From positions 1 through 11,849 of the forward strand of contig CAZVEV010000190.1 of the NCBI GenBank assembly GCA_964625865.1: 11,849 bases of DNA. The letters are read 5' to 3'. This document shows, in pieces, positions 1 through 9,000 of the stretch (its first letter is position 1; every line of letters begins with the position of its first letter). The DNA comes from CAZVEV01 sp964625865 (GTDB taxonomy: Bacteria > Planctomycetota > Phycisphaerae > SM23-33). Position numbers and translations under genes: made by a program. The notes beneath the pieces are model-generated. The model made no database searches and had not been told where the DNA came from. It saw only the letters and a program-made list of their open reading frames with translations.

Positions 1-1
1 G

Positions 2-1093
2 GCCGAACGTCCGACCAAGCCGGTCATGGCGGGGCTGTCCGGACCGGTGGGGGCGCCCCCCGGCGCACGCGTGGTGCGACAACTGCGCATCGACCGCCCG
101 GGGCTGTACGAGAACATCATCGTCGACGGCCGCTGGGCCGATGCCGATCTCGTCCGGATCCGCGCCGACAACGTTGTCCTGCGAAACTGCACGATCCGAT
201 TCGGCCGCCGTGATGCGGTGGAGGTCTACGCGCGGAACGTCCTGATCGCCAACTGCAAGATCCACCACGTGCTGGCCGGCACGTTCAGCGACCAGCGCGA
301 CGCCCACGGCATCACGGGTCGGCCGCTGGGCCTGACCGTGCGGAACTGCGAGATCGCCTACGTCTCGGGCGATGGCCTCCAGTTCGACCCCTCGCGGAAG
401 AACAAGCCTTACCCCTGGGACAACGTGCTGGTCGAGCACTGCTTCCTCTGGACGGGCCCGCTACCAGCCGATGCCGCCGGCTTCAAGAAGGGCCAGCGCC
501 CCGGCGAGAACGCGTTCGACAGCAAGACCCACCCGGACCAGCCGCGGGCGCGGATCACCTTCCGGGCGACCCTCGCCCAGGGTTGGGGCCACGGGCAGAT
601 CGTCAACGGCGCAGCGATGAACTTCAAGGAGAAGATACAGGCCGTCGTCGACAACTGCGTGCTGGTGGACAACGACATCGGCTTCAGGTGTCGCGGCACG
701 CGGGGCAGCGCCTGGGCCAGCGTCCGCAACTGCTCGATCTACCGCACCACGCGCCCGTTCCGTCTGGAGGACCGCGTGCAGAACATCCGGGTGTTCCACG
801 CCGCGTACGGCCCGAAGGTGGGCAAGCAGATCTTCCAGCGTGCCGGCGGCGGCTCGGGGCCCGGCTTCATGGACGTCGGGCGGCGCCAGGCCCCGCCCCT
901 GCCGCCCTGGCCCTACGACCGCGTGCCGGTCGGCAAGACCGTTCCGCCGGACCGGACACCCCAGGCCCGCGACCAGGCCCTGCCGACCAAGCAGGCGACC
1001 GGCTTCGACCCCGCCGCCTTCGGCCGCCCCCTCACGCCCCGCCCCGGCGGAGGCAAGTCCCTCGCGGCGGAGATGTTCAGTCCGGATAAGTAG
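2..1093 (+). CDS. Secreted right-handed parallel beta-helix (pectate-lyase-like) protein, 5'-partial
   Basis: The frame is open to the window edge, the ATG at 26 has no Shine-Dalgarno sequence, and no signal peptide is present, so the true start lies upstream. Numbering from that ATG, the protein shows the ladder pattern of a right-handed beta-helix: short strands ending in N-C or H-C recur at about 53-54 (LRNCTI), 76-77 (IANCKI), 107-108 (VRNCEI), 138-139 (VEHCFL), 210-211 (VDNCVL) and 235-236 (VRNCSI). The segments SGDGLQF (114-120) and ENAFDSK (161-167) resemble the turns that carry acidic, calcium-binding or catalytic residues in polysaccharide lyases and related beta-helix proteins. The last ~80 residues are Pro/Gly-rich and probably unstructured. 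A role in carbohydrate binding or cleavage outside the cytoplasm is inferred from the fold and from the nearby GH32 gene; the substrate cannot be read from the sequence. Confidence 0.8.
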   Translation, partial: AERPTKPVMAGLSGPVGAPPGARVVRQLRIDRPGLYENIIVDGRWADADLVRIRADNVVLRNCTIRFGRRDAVEVYARNVLIANCKIHHVLAGTFSDQRDAHGITGRPLGLTVRNCEIAYVSGDGLQFDPSRKNKPYPWDNVLVEHCFLWTGPLPADAAGFKKGQRPGENAFDSKTHPDQPRARITFRATLAQGWGHGQIVNGAAMNFKEKIQAVVDNCVLVDNDIGFRCRGTRGSAWASVRNCSIYRTTRPFRLEDRVQNIRVFHAAYGPKVGKQIFQRAGGGSGPGFMDVGRRQAPPLPPWPYDRVPVGKTVPPDRTPQARDQALPTKQATGFDPAAFGRPLTPRPGGGKSLAAEMFSPDK

Positions 1094-1104
1094 TGCGTTA
1101 TCCG
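1083..1104 (+). terminator. Hairpin across the stop codon of the beta-helix gene
   Basis: CGGATAA (1083-1089) and TTATCCG (1098-1104) form a perfect 7-bp stem around an 8-nt loop that contains the TAG stop. No T-run follows, so this is not a standard intrinsic terminator. It may end or protect the transcript 3' end, or it may be chance. Confidence 0.3.
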
Positions 1105-1404
1105 CCAGGCCGCCCGTCGCGGACTTGCGGCAATCGCGTGATACGGATTCGACGCGGCCTGATACGCCTGGCACGCCCACAGAAGCGGCCTAAGCGACGT
1201 TCGGACGCTCGGGCGGGTCTCTGGTACCCTCTCGGATACATCGCGGCTACGGGGCGGCCAGGGCGTCTACAAGGCTCAGGCCGACAGCCCAACGGGCTGA
1301 GAGTCGAAAGCGGGGGTGCCGTAGTTGCCGCTTTGCGTCAAGCCACGGCCCCCTCAGGAGATGTGTAGAACAATGAGGCGCGGGGGCTCCATGCATCCCC
1401 GGCG
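1105..1404. other. Gene-free spacer between convergent genes
   Basis: I find no convincing protein or RNA gene here. The short open frames have no RBS and no recognisable product. The only clear structure is a 6-bp hairpin CAGCCC-AAC-GGGCTG (1285-1299), with an alternative pairing CTCAG (1275-1279) to CTGAG (1297-1301). Because the flanking genes converge on this spacer, it probably holds their 3' untranslated ends. Confidence 0.5.
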
Positions 1405-1680
1405 TCAGTCGTACTCCTCCGATATCTTCCCCTCCGGTGTGACGATAAGGGCGATGAGGGCGTGGAGGTCTGAGTCGTCGTCGCCATACATCACTTCCAT
1501 CCGGTAGCTCACGTCACCGGTCTCGGTGACCTTACGAACGTACGAGAGTGTGTTCTTGCGGTACAGCTTACGGACGGCGCTGCGGGCGGCCTTGGGCAGG
1601 TCGCTCTCGGCGATGGGCTGGACCACCCGCACCGTCTCGCCGTCCGCCGTGACGGTGAATCCTCGCTCGGGCCGGTCCAA
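1405..1680 (-). CDS. Small PepSY-like protein, start uncertain
   Basis: A 91-aa frame beginning at a TTG codon. The body has the layout of PepSY-like domains: a strand-rich start (GFTVTADGETVRVVQ), a helix (SDLPKAARSAVRKLYRKN, about 26-43), then strands VRKVTETGDVSYRMEVMYG and a closing 'VTPEGKISEEYD', which matches the usual 'DPDGK..EEE' ending. PepSY-type domains are often secreted or periplasmic and in some cases bind or inhibit peptidases; no function can be assigned here. The start is odd. An ideal RBS (AGGGAG) and ATG lie at about 1694-1708, but that ATG is out of frame with this protein by one base, and in-frame extension reaches a stop at 1708-1710 with no better start. Either TTG is used or the gene carries a small frameshift. 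No signal peptide is seen. It lies about 90 nt downstream of the GH32 gene on the same strand, so co-transcription is likely. Confidence 0.6.
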   Translation of the reverse strand: MDRPERGFTVTADGETVRVVQPIAESDLPKAARSAVRKLYRKNTLSYVRKVTETGDVSYRMEVMYGDDDSDLHALIALIVTPEGKISEEYD

Positions 1681-1770
1681 CTCCCAGACGTCATGATTGC
1701 TCTCCCTTCATCGAAGGCTGCCCGGCTGCGTCGTCGGGCGACTGACATCACGTTGTATTGCCCGCCGCTC

Positions 1771-4440
1771 TCACCTGTCGAGCCGTGTGATGCGGAAGTC
1801 ATCGAATCGGATCCAGTGGTCGGCCTTCGGCGGGCCATTGTAGCATTGAATGCTGATCTCGTCGGTGCCCTTGCCGGGCAGGCGGCCGGCCGCCGCGGTC
1901 AGGAACGTGCCCTTCGCGTCAGGGCGGTACTGCGCTGTCCACTGGTCGCCCGAGACGACCAGTCGCAGTTGCACGGTCTTGGCGTCCATCGGCTTGCGGC
2001 CCGGGATGATGTACAGCTTGCCGTCGATCAGTTCCTTGACGAGCTTCATCCTCGGCCTGCCGTTGTGGTACCACGTGATGCCCGCCTGCTCGAACTGGAC
2101 GGTCGGGAGGGTATGGTTGGTGACCGTCACGTCAACCGCGAAGGGGCCCTTCCCGCGGTCCGGCGCCGGGCGCACCAGGGCGTTCCTGACGTTGTTGGCC
2201 TTGCCCGGCTGGACGCGAATCTCCAAGCCGCCGTCCTTGATGCGCCAGGCCTTCTTGTCTTCGCGGAGCCAGCGCCAGCCGGGTCCGAGCTTGCCCTCGA
2301 AGCTGTCGGCGAAGGCCGCGGCAGCATCCCCTTGGGCTGCACCGGTGGAGGAATCGGAGGGATAGATCGTTTTCATCTTCCACGCCTTGATCGATCTGAC
2401 CGCCGCATCGCCGCCCTTGGCAAATACCCGGACGTTCGGGTCCTTGCGGACGTGCCCGTGGGCGAAGACGACCGCCTGGCGGTCGTTGGCGAAGACCTCG
2501 ACCAGGTTCTTGTCGATGAAGACACGCAGCGTCAGGTCCTCGCCCGGCTTGAGTTGGAACGGGGCCTCGATCGAGCCGACCCTCAGCGTCTTGCGGCCGG
2601 CGCCGGCGATGACGCTCATGCCGCCCTTGCCGGCCTCGTCGGCCAACAGATGAAGTCCGCACTCGCGCGCGACGGGCGAGGCGAACGTTACCTCCAGTTC
2701 GATCGCGTCTCCGGACAGGCCGTCCAGCGCACGGGCGGCGCCATCCTTGACCGTGAGCTTCTGCCAGCTCTTCTCGCCGTGTCGCAGCGACGCCAACTCG
2801 CGCAGCGGCTTGATGCGAAGCACCCCGTCGGCGGGGAGTGCCAGCTCGCGCGGCAGGCACTGTATGCCCGTCGGCGCCGCGCGGGTCTTGAGCAGCCACG
2901 CCCACATCACGCGGCGGCCGTCGCGCGTCAGCATCGACTCCGGCGCGAAGAACATATTGCCCCCGAAGCTCATCATCGCGTGCGACTCGGGCAGGTACTT
3001 CTCGTCCTTGAAGTCGCCGAGATAATACCGGCAGCCGAGCCGATGGCTGATGCACAGCAGCATCCACTTGTTGCCGATCTTGAACATGTTGGCGCAGGAG
3101 ATGTCCTCGCCCCTGCCGATGCCGAGCTTCTTCGCCGGGTAGTCCTTGTGCAGCAGGTCGCCCAGGTACGTCCAGTTCTTCAGGTCTTTCGACTTCAGCA
3201 GCGGCGGGTTGCCCCCGCCGGACAGCGCGTAGTACGTCTGGCCGTTCAGCCAGCAGTCCGGGTCCCAGTGGCGCATTTTGGGGAGCTTCCCGTCGGCGGT
3301 TTTCGGCCAGACCGCCACAGGCTCGGACCAACTGTTGAACTGGTCGTCAAGCGGATACTGGATCCAGTTCTTCCCCGAGCCCTGCCCGTGGTAGATGATT
3401 GCCGGCTTGCCTTCGGTGGTGTAGAACCCCGTTCCGCTGAACATGCCGTGCCCCGTCGTCGGCGGGGCCAGCACCGTCGCGTGCCACGTCCACCGTACCA
3501 GGTCGTCGCTGGAGACGTGTGCGAAGACGAAGCCCGTGCGATTCCGGTAGATGTAGTGCAAGTGGTAGGTGCCCTTGTAGTCGAACACGCAGTTGGGGTC
3601 GCCCGGGAACGCCTTGCCCGGTCCCGGGTGGGCCAGGTGGAACGTGACCCAGTTGGCAGGCGGCCTGGCGGGCCAGGCGGGAGTCTCCGGCTCGTACGGC
3701 GGGCGGGGCAGGCGCGGGTTGTGTTTGCGAGTGGCCAGTTTGGCGGTTTCGGCGGTGCGGGCGGCAACGAGATAGCCCTTGCCGTCCAGCACGAGCCGTC
3801 CGCCTTCGAGCTTCGCGCCGTCGGTCATCCCGCTGTGGCCGAAGCGCCCGGCCTTGTCGACGATCTTGTCGCCCTGGAAGTCCCACCAGGCTATGGGGGC
3901 CGGCTCGGACTTGACGTTCGGCTTCAGCGCGGCGACCTGGTCCTGCGTCAACGCCCGGTCGTAGATGCGCGCGTCCTCGATAGCTCCGGCAAATGAGTTG
4001 CCGTACTGGGATCCGGCGCCAAGGTGCCTTAGCCCGAACATCGCGACGTGGTCGTCGATGCCCAGCAGGTCGATGTTCTTCGTCCGGTACGCAGCATAGG
4101 CTTTGCCGTTACGGTAGATGCGAATCTCGCCGCCGTCGTAGACGATCGCGATCTGCACCATCGTCTTGGCGTCGGCGGTCTCGGCGGGCCAGCCGCTCTG
4201 GTTGCCCTGCGTTCGGCGGAAGAAGTTGCTGCCGGCCATCCACCGCCGGGGGGCCTTCTCGCCGAAGACGATCGCGTCGAACCTGTCGCCGCTCTGGATC
4301 GTCAGCACGCTGCCGCCCCGTTGATCCAGCCGGGCGGGGATGGCCCACGCGACGAGCGTCTTGTTCGTGCCCGCAGCCGCCGGGGCGGCAACGAATGCGG
4401 TGCACAGCAGCAGGACCAGGGCGATGGTTGTCGGTTTCAT
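1771..4440 (-). CDS. Secreted GH32-family glycoside hydrolase (levanase/fructan hydrolase-like) with LamG-like and C-terminal beta-sandwich domains
   Basis: 889 aa from the ATG at 4440, chosen because AAAGGAG lies 8 nt upstream and a signal peptide begins there (MKPTTIALVLLL..., AAA-G near residue 23). In-frame codons further upstream do not look coding. Domains in order: LamG/concanavalin-like (about 25-175, ending FAGAIEDARIYDRALTQDQV); a second short sandwich segment (180-230); a GH32 five-bladed propeller (about 262-545); the GH32 C-terminal sandwich (about 560-692, with LRVFIDKNLVEVFAND); and an extra concanavalin-like domain (about 708-886, ending FDDFRITRLDR). Likely catalytic residues by family position are D281 (GDPNC, replacing WMNDPNG), D393 (HWDPD, the RDP site) and E445 (GEDISC, the EC site). 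GH32 enzymes cleave beta-fructosyl bonds in sucrose, levan or inulin by a retaining mechanism. The degenerate motifs make the exact substrate uncertain, but the family call is firm. Confidence 0.88.
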   Translation of the reverse strand: MKPTTIALVLLLCTAFVAAPAAAGTNKTLVAWAIPARLDQRGGSVLTIQSGDRFDAIVFGEKAPRRWMAGSNFFRRTQGNQSGWPAETADAKTMVQIAIVYDGGEIRIYRNGKAYAAYRTKNIDLLGIDDHVAMFGLRHLGAGSQYGNSFAGAIEDARIYDRALTQDQVAALKPNVKSEPAPIAWWDFQGDKIVDKAGRFGHSGMTDGAKLEGGRLVLDGKGYLVAARTAETAKLATRKHNPRLPRPPYEPETPAWPARPPANWVTFHLAHPGPGKAFPGDPNCVFDYKGTYHLHYIYRNRTGFVFAHVSSDDLVRWTWHATVLAPPTTGHGMFSGTGFYTTEGKPAIIYHGQGSGKNWIQYPLDDQFNSWSEPVAVWPKTADGKLPKMRHWDPDCWLNGQTYYALSGGGNPPLLKSKDLKNWTYLGDLLHKDYPAKKLGIGRGEDISCANMFKIGNKWMLLCISHRLGCRYYLGDFKDEKYLPESHAMMSFGGNMFFAPESMLTRDGRRVMWAWLLKTRAAPTGIQCLPRELALPADGVLRIKPLRELASLRHGEKSWQKLTVKDGAARALDGLSGDAIELEVTFASPVARECGLHLLADEAGKGGMSVIAGAGRKTLRVGSIEAPFQLKPGEDLTLRVFIDKNLVEVFANDRQAVVFAHGHVRKDPNVRVFAKGGDAAVRSIKAWKMKTIYPSDSSTGAAQGDAAAAFADSFEGKLGPGWRWLREDKKAWRIKDGGLEIRVQPGKANNVRNALVRPAPDRGKGPFAVDVTVTNHTLPTVQFEQAGITWYHNGRPRMKLVKELIDGKLYIIPGRKPMDAKTVQLRLVVSGDQWTAQYRPDAKGTFLTAAAGRLPGKGTDEISIQCYNGPPKADHWIRFDDFRITRLDR

Positions 4441-4580
4441 AACAGTTGCTCCTTTCGGATGTCTGCTGTACGTGGTTCGGAAGTCGCTCCAGTCGCGGCG
4501 CGTCCCCGGCACGCTCATTCGCCCGCTCAGGCGCTGCGGACAGCTTCTGTCCCGGCGACCATCGCGGAGGTTCCATGGTG

Positions 4581-4608
4581 ATTGTATCCGATCCAGTGCG
4601 TTGAACAA
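4581..4608 (-). promoter_or_regulatory. Predicted sigma70-like promoter of the GH32 gene
   Basis: Read on the minus strand: TTGTTC (plus 4603-4608), a 16-nt spacer, then TACAAT (plus 4581-4586), one mismatch from the -10 consensus. Transcription would start near 4574, giving a leader of roughly 130 nt before the ATG at 4440. The -35 match is only 3 of 6. Confidence 0.45.
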
Positions 4609-4714
4609 GCCGCTTGGCCGAGGCATCTCAAGAAGCGGCCAGGAGCCCGGCACAGCAGGCGCTCACGACGTTGCATGGCCTCGCAAGGCGGAAGACCGTC
4701 GTCCGGCCGGCGCG

Positions 4715-5309
4715 GTCGTCAACGTGGAAGTTGACGAGATCACCGTCAGCTTCTCCGAGCAGATCCTGCTGTCCTCACTTGACGCGGCCGATCTGACGGT
4801 CGATGGCGTGGCGAGTGCAACTGTTGATCTCGTTGATGCCGACACGGCCACCTTCGGGCTGCCCGCGCCGGTCAGTGAGGGCCCGCACACTGTGGGCATT
4901 GCCGCCGGCGGTGTTACAGGCGTCAGTGGGGCATCGGTTGAAGCCTACCACGGCCCCTTCACCATCGGGATACCTCCGCACGTGACGGCGACGTCCGTGC
5001 AGTTGGGCGACCGTTTCGACCCCGGGGACGTGACGGTCATCATCGAGTTTGCCCCCGCGGTGGACACGACAGGCATTGACGAGACGGACTTCGAACTGTC
5101 CGGCCCGCAAGTGGGGCAGATCGCGGTGGATTCCTGGTCGATCGACCTGGGCGGGACGGTCCTGACGCTGAACTACGCCGACCTCGCCGAGGACGTCTAC
5201 ACGCTGACGCTGTTCAGCGGGGACGGGCGGTTCGAGGGCCTCAACGGCGTCGATCTGGACGGCGAGACGCCGGCCTGGCCGATCGGGCCCAACGTCTCGG
5301 GCGACGGCG
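4715..5309 (+). pseudogene. Ig-like domain fragment of a large surface protein (remnant, no start)
   Basis: The frame encodes two bacterial Ig-like domains of the SbsA/Big_5 type. The first runs from about 4715 to 4970 (VDEITVSFSEQILLSSLDAA ... TVGIAAGGVTGVSGASVEAY). The second runs from about 4975 to 5300 (VTVIIEFAPAVDTTGIDETD ... YTLTLFSGDGRFEGLNGVDL, then NVSGDG). Such domains are usually internal modules of very long secreted planctomycete proteins. Here there is no RBS, start codon or signal peptide: the frame merely runs open back into the antisense of the GH32 gene start. At its 3' end the homology-like text stops at NVSGDG, where WD40-like sequence begins in another frame. Both ends are therefore missing, and I read it as a dislodged gene fragment. 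The alternative, a short chimeric protein using an unseen start, is less likely. Confidence 0.65.
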
Positions 5310-6041
5310 TTGATCGCCAGCGGCGGATACGACGCCAGCGGCACCTGGGCCGTTCCGTCTTGCAGCAAGGCGATGTGGTCGCAGCCGGGTGATCGCACCG
5401 CGACGGTGGACCTGCGGTTCGCGCCCGACGGGAAGACCGTGCATGTCCTTCGGCAGACGGCGATTGAATCCAACTCCCCCTTCAGGATCATACGGCGTTC
5501 TCATCGGCCTCGACCGAGCGGGGCGCCCAAGCCCCGCGGGGGCTACGCCGTCAGCCCCGACGGCAAGTGGGTTGCCGACTACACCTCGATCTGGAGCATC
5601 GAGACGAAGAAGACTGTCGTCGAGTTGGAGTCCGTCGCGCCGAAGCCCCCCTGCAAGGACGGTCTGGCGGGGTCTTCTTCACTGCCTGGAGCGTTGATCA
5701 GCGTTCGGCGAGTGTCGCGAATGTCATGGCGGCGAGGCGTTCCGACCTCCGCCAGTGTGCGAGCGGCGGCGTTCAGCGGCGACTCCAGGCGTTACGTGAT
5801 GGTCGCCGACGCGCTTCCGCTGAGCAGCAGATACCGTTCTCAGTTGAAGTACACGCAGGTGATCCAGGTGTGGGACACCGCCAGCGGCAAGGTGACGGCG
5901 ATGCGGTATGGACACACGGCGCCCGTCTGGGCGGTGGCGTTTTCGCCCTCGGGCGATACGCTCTACACCGCCAGCGCCGACATGACCGTGCTGGTCTGGC
6001 CGCTGGGGGGCTCCGGCGAGGGGGCGGCGGAGCCGAAGTGA
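5310..6041 (+). pseudogene. Frameshifted WD40-repeat protein gene (remnant)
   Basis: A single open frame covers this stretch, but only parts of it look like protein. WD40-like text is in this frame at 5310-5460 (LIASGGYDASG ... VDLRFAPDGKTV), 5535-5645 (GGYAVSPDGKWVADYTSIWS) and 5748-6041, which ends in a complete repeat (GHTAPVWAVAFSPSGDTLYT ... VLVWPL). Between these, the plausible coding frame moves: frame 1 at about 5479-5529 (GSYGVLIGLDRAG) and frame 2 at about 5663-5749 (GGVFFTAWSVDQRSASV), where third-position G/C is also better. At least four indels would be needed to rejoin it. The beginning of the propeller is absent, since the sequence starts directly after the Ig-like fragment. 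Intact WD40 proteins form beta-propeller scaffolds. The last codons could still be translated and lead into the next gene, 19 nt downstream, but an intact propeller is not encoded. Confidence 0.65.
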
Positions 6042-6060
6042 CGGCAATCGGGAGAATACG

Positions 6061-9000
6061 ATGATACGATTCACATGTCCCTTGTGCGGTTCGAGTGTTC
6101 GCGTCGGCGATGCCCACGGCGGAAAGAAAGGGCGATGCCCCGATTGCCGCGGCATCATTCGCGTACCGTCGGCGTCCGGGGCGCCTTCTCGGCCGCCGGT
6201 TGATCCTCCCGTCGGGCGGGCTGCTCCAGCCCCGGCGGGGGGGCGGCCCGAAACGACGGACCGTGCCGCCCATGCCGAGACCTCCGACCAGCGCGCCGAC
6301 GATGAGGCGTTCGAACTCGAACTCGCCGACGATGCCGCGACCTGCCCCCCGGGCACCGACGAGGAGATCGCCGAGGTCGACCTCGCCGAGTACGAGATCA
6401 GCGCCGAACCGGCGTCCCGCAAAGGGCTCTGGATCGGGCTGTCGGCGGCGGCCCTTACGGTCGCCGGCGCTGTCGTTGCGCTGGTCGTCCTGTGGCCGGA
6501 CGCCACGGAGGTCCCCGTTGCGGTCGTCGACGAGTCGCCGTTGCCGCCGCAGGTCATCCGGATGGTAACGGCGCTCGACGTGTTGCGTAACGAGGTCCAC
6601 AACTCGGTCATCGAAGGGAAGATGCAGGCCAACCGATCCATCCTGTTCGCGCGGTTCGGCGAGAAGGACAAGGCCCTGGCCGCGATGGGAAAAGCCCCCG
6701 CGCCGCGACAGGTCATTGCCGTGCTGGTCAGGACCGCCGCGGCACAGTGGCAAGTCGGCGACAGTGATGCCGCGGCCGCCACCCTCGACGAGGCGATCGA
6801 CGTGGCGATACGGATGCCCGGCGAGGGCGCCCCTTCGCGGGGCGAGTGTCTGGCGACCATCGCGATGGCCTGTGCCCGGTGCGGCGACAAGGCGGGCGCC
6901 GTCCGCGCCGTTGAGACGATCGCCGACTGGCGAAAGAAGAACCCGTCGGCGCGAACCGCATGGACGAGCGACCTGTTGCGGGCGCGGTCGGTGGCGAAGA
7001 TCCGCCGCGAACTGGGCGGGATCGAGAATGCTGACGCCGAGGCGCTTGCCCGGCTAAAGATGGGAGCTATTCTGGAATCCGCCGGCGCTGCGTCCGAAGC
7101 GGCCAAGGCATACGCCACCCTGGCCGAGACAGGCTCCTCCGGGCGCGCCCGGGGCGGGAGCTTTGCCCTGGTCTCCGGCATCGGGGGGCTGATCCGCTGC
7201 AAGGCGTACGCGGAGGCGTTCCGGATCATCGGGGCACTTGACCCGACGGACGAACTGCGCTCGCCCTTGGCGCGAGAGATTGCCCATGCCCAGGTCGCCT
7301 CCGGTGACGCGAAAGGGGCCCTGAAACTCGCCCAGGGGCTCGGCGATATCGTCCTGGTTGCGGAGATGCATCGGGCGTGCGGCGCCACCGGCGAGGCGGT
7401 CAAGGGATACCTCGCCGCTCTGCGGGCGCTGAAGCCGCTGGGCGCCGTCAACACGTCGGCCGAGTCGGTCGCGAAGGTGCGCGCACGCGTGGAACTGCTG
7501 GTGGATATCGGCGGCAAGCAGGCGCGCGCCGGCGACGTTGCCGGCGCCACCGTTACATTTGCCAAGGCTATTCGCCGCGCGACCGGAACCACGAGGCTCA
7601 GGATGCCCGGCGAGTTGTGGCGTATGATCGCCAACGGGCAACTGGCCGCCGGGCTCCCGCCGGGTCCGTTTCCGGCCTCCGCGTCGTGCGTCTTCAGCGG
7701 GCAGAAACCCGAGACCGTCCGACTCATCGCGGAGATCACGAAGGCCTACGGGCTGATGCCCTACGTCCGGCTCCCGGTGGACAGACGGCCCGATGAACTG
7801 TGGGCCGTGCTCGGCGCCGTCCAACTCCGTCGGGGCGACCGGGCGGGCGCCGAAGCGAGCTATGGACGTTTCATGGAGGTGATCAAAGCCGAACCGGCGT
7901 CGCGCCAGGCGCGGATGGACCGGACTCTGCTCGCGCGCGTTATCGCCGCCCGCGTGGAGGCTGGCGACGCGAAGGGCGCCGCGGCGATGATCGCCAGCCG
8001 CCCCGAGATGCCCCTGTTCGCCTCGACGGTCATCGCCCTTGCCAAGGCCCTGTCCGACCGGGGAGACCACCAGACCGCGGCGATGGTCCTGACGCAACTG
8101 GAGTCTCGAACGCCCGACTACTTCCGGGCAGTTGATCCGGCCGCCAGGCGCCGCCTGGATCGCGGGGACATCGCCGGGGCGTTGGCGCTGTTGCGTCCAG
8201 AGGTGTCCGGGCGCATCGGCGAGACCTCCGCGGTTGCCGACGTGCTCCGCGCCGCCTGTGCCCGAGGGCTCTACTCGCAGGTCAAACCCTACATCGCCGC
8301 CTGCCCGGGCGACCTGGTCGTTGACATGGCGCAGATGCTTGCCCGGTCCGGGGCCGACGATGAGGCGACGGAGATGCTCCGCACCGCCGCCGAGCTTGCC
8401 GCCACGGCCCCGGATGCGCCCGAGAAGGTCGCGGCGCTGCTCGCCGCCGCGCGGGGGCTGGCGACGCTGGGGGCCTTTGACGACGCCAAGGCCCTGACGG
8501 CCGCCACGGCGCCTCTGCTGAAGAAACACGCCAGCGACCGCCGTGAGGTGCGGCTGACCCGGTTGGCAACCCTGGCGGCTGTCGACCTGCTTGCCGGGCG
8601 GTCCGAAAAAGCCCTCGCGTCGATGCGAGACGTCCACGGTCTGGAGTTCAACGCCCTGGCCGTCGAGGCCTCGCGCATTATCGCGGGAGAGCGGCTCAGC
8701 GATGGTCGCCGGCGAGTCGCCGACGTGATGGCACACGAAGAGATCCAGGGCCCGGGCGGCTGCTACGCCCGGTCGATGGCGTTTGCTTCGCGCATCGCTG
8801 CCGCTGCGGCCGACAGCGAAGTCGCCCCGGTGGTGCACATCGCCGCCGCCGGAGGACCGGTCCCGCCGGGCGAGGCGATCAAACCCCTGGCCCGCGCGCT
8901 GCGGAACTACAGGCGAGCGCATGGGCACAAGCTTCCGCCCTCGCTGGAGGCGCTGGCGGCCTGGGCGAAACTCACGCGCGGGCAGACCCATTCTCCGGGC

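Noticed and set aside
1290..1322. GGCTGAGA and GGGGGTGCC words suggesting a TPP riboswitch.
   Set aside because: They are in the wrong order for the THI element, the ACCTGATC-type part is missing, and no thiamine gene follows.
1378..1401. GGGG...CCCC pairing downstream of the PepSY-like gene as a terminator.
   Set aside because: The stem is only about 5 bp with an 11-nt loop and no T-run on the relevant strand.
1693..3996. A 767-codon open frame on the plus strand opposite the GH32 gene.
   Set aside because: It is antisense to a clear GH32 enzyme, is rich in Arg/Val/Ala/Leu of low complexity, has no recognisable domain or RBS, and is explained by high-GC codon bias of the real gene.
4340..4714. 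Plus-strand open frame running from the antisense of the GH32 start into the Ig-like fragment.
   Set aside because: This part has no protein-like character and no RBS; it is simply free of stops, so it was not taken as the N-terminus of the Ig-like gene.
5724..7739. A 671-codon minus-strand open frame.
   Set aside because: A Ser/Ala/Arg-rich shadow of the giant gene and the WD40 remnant, with no domain or start signal.
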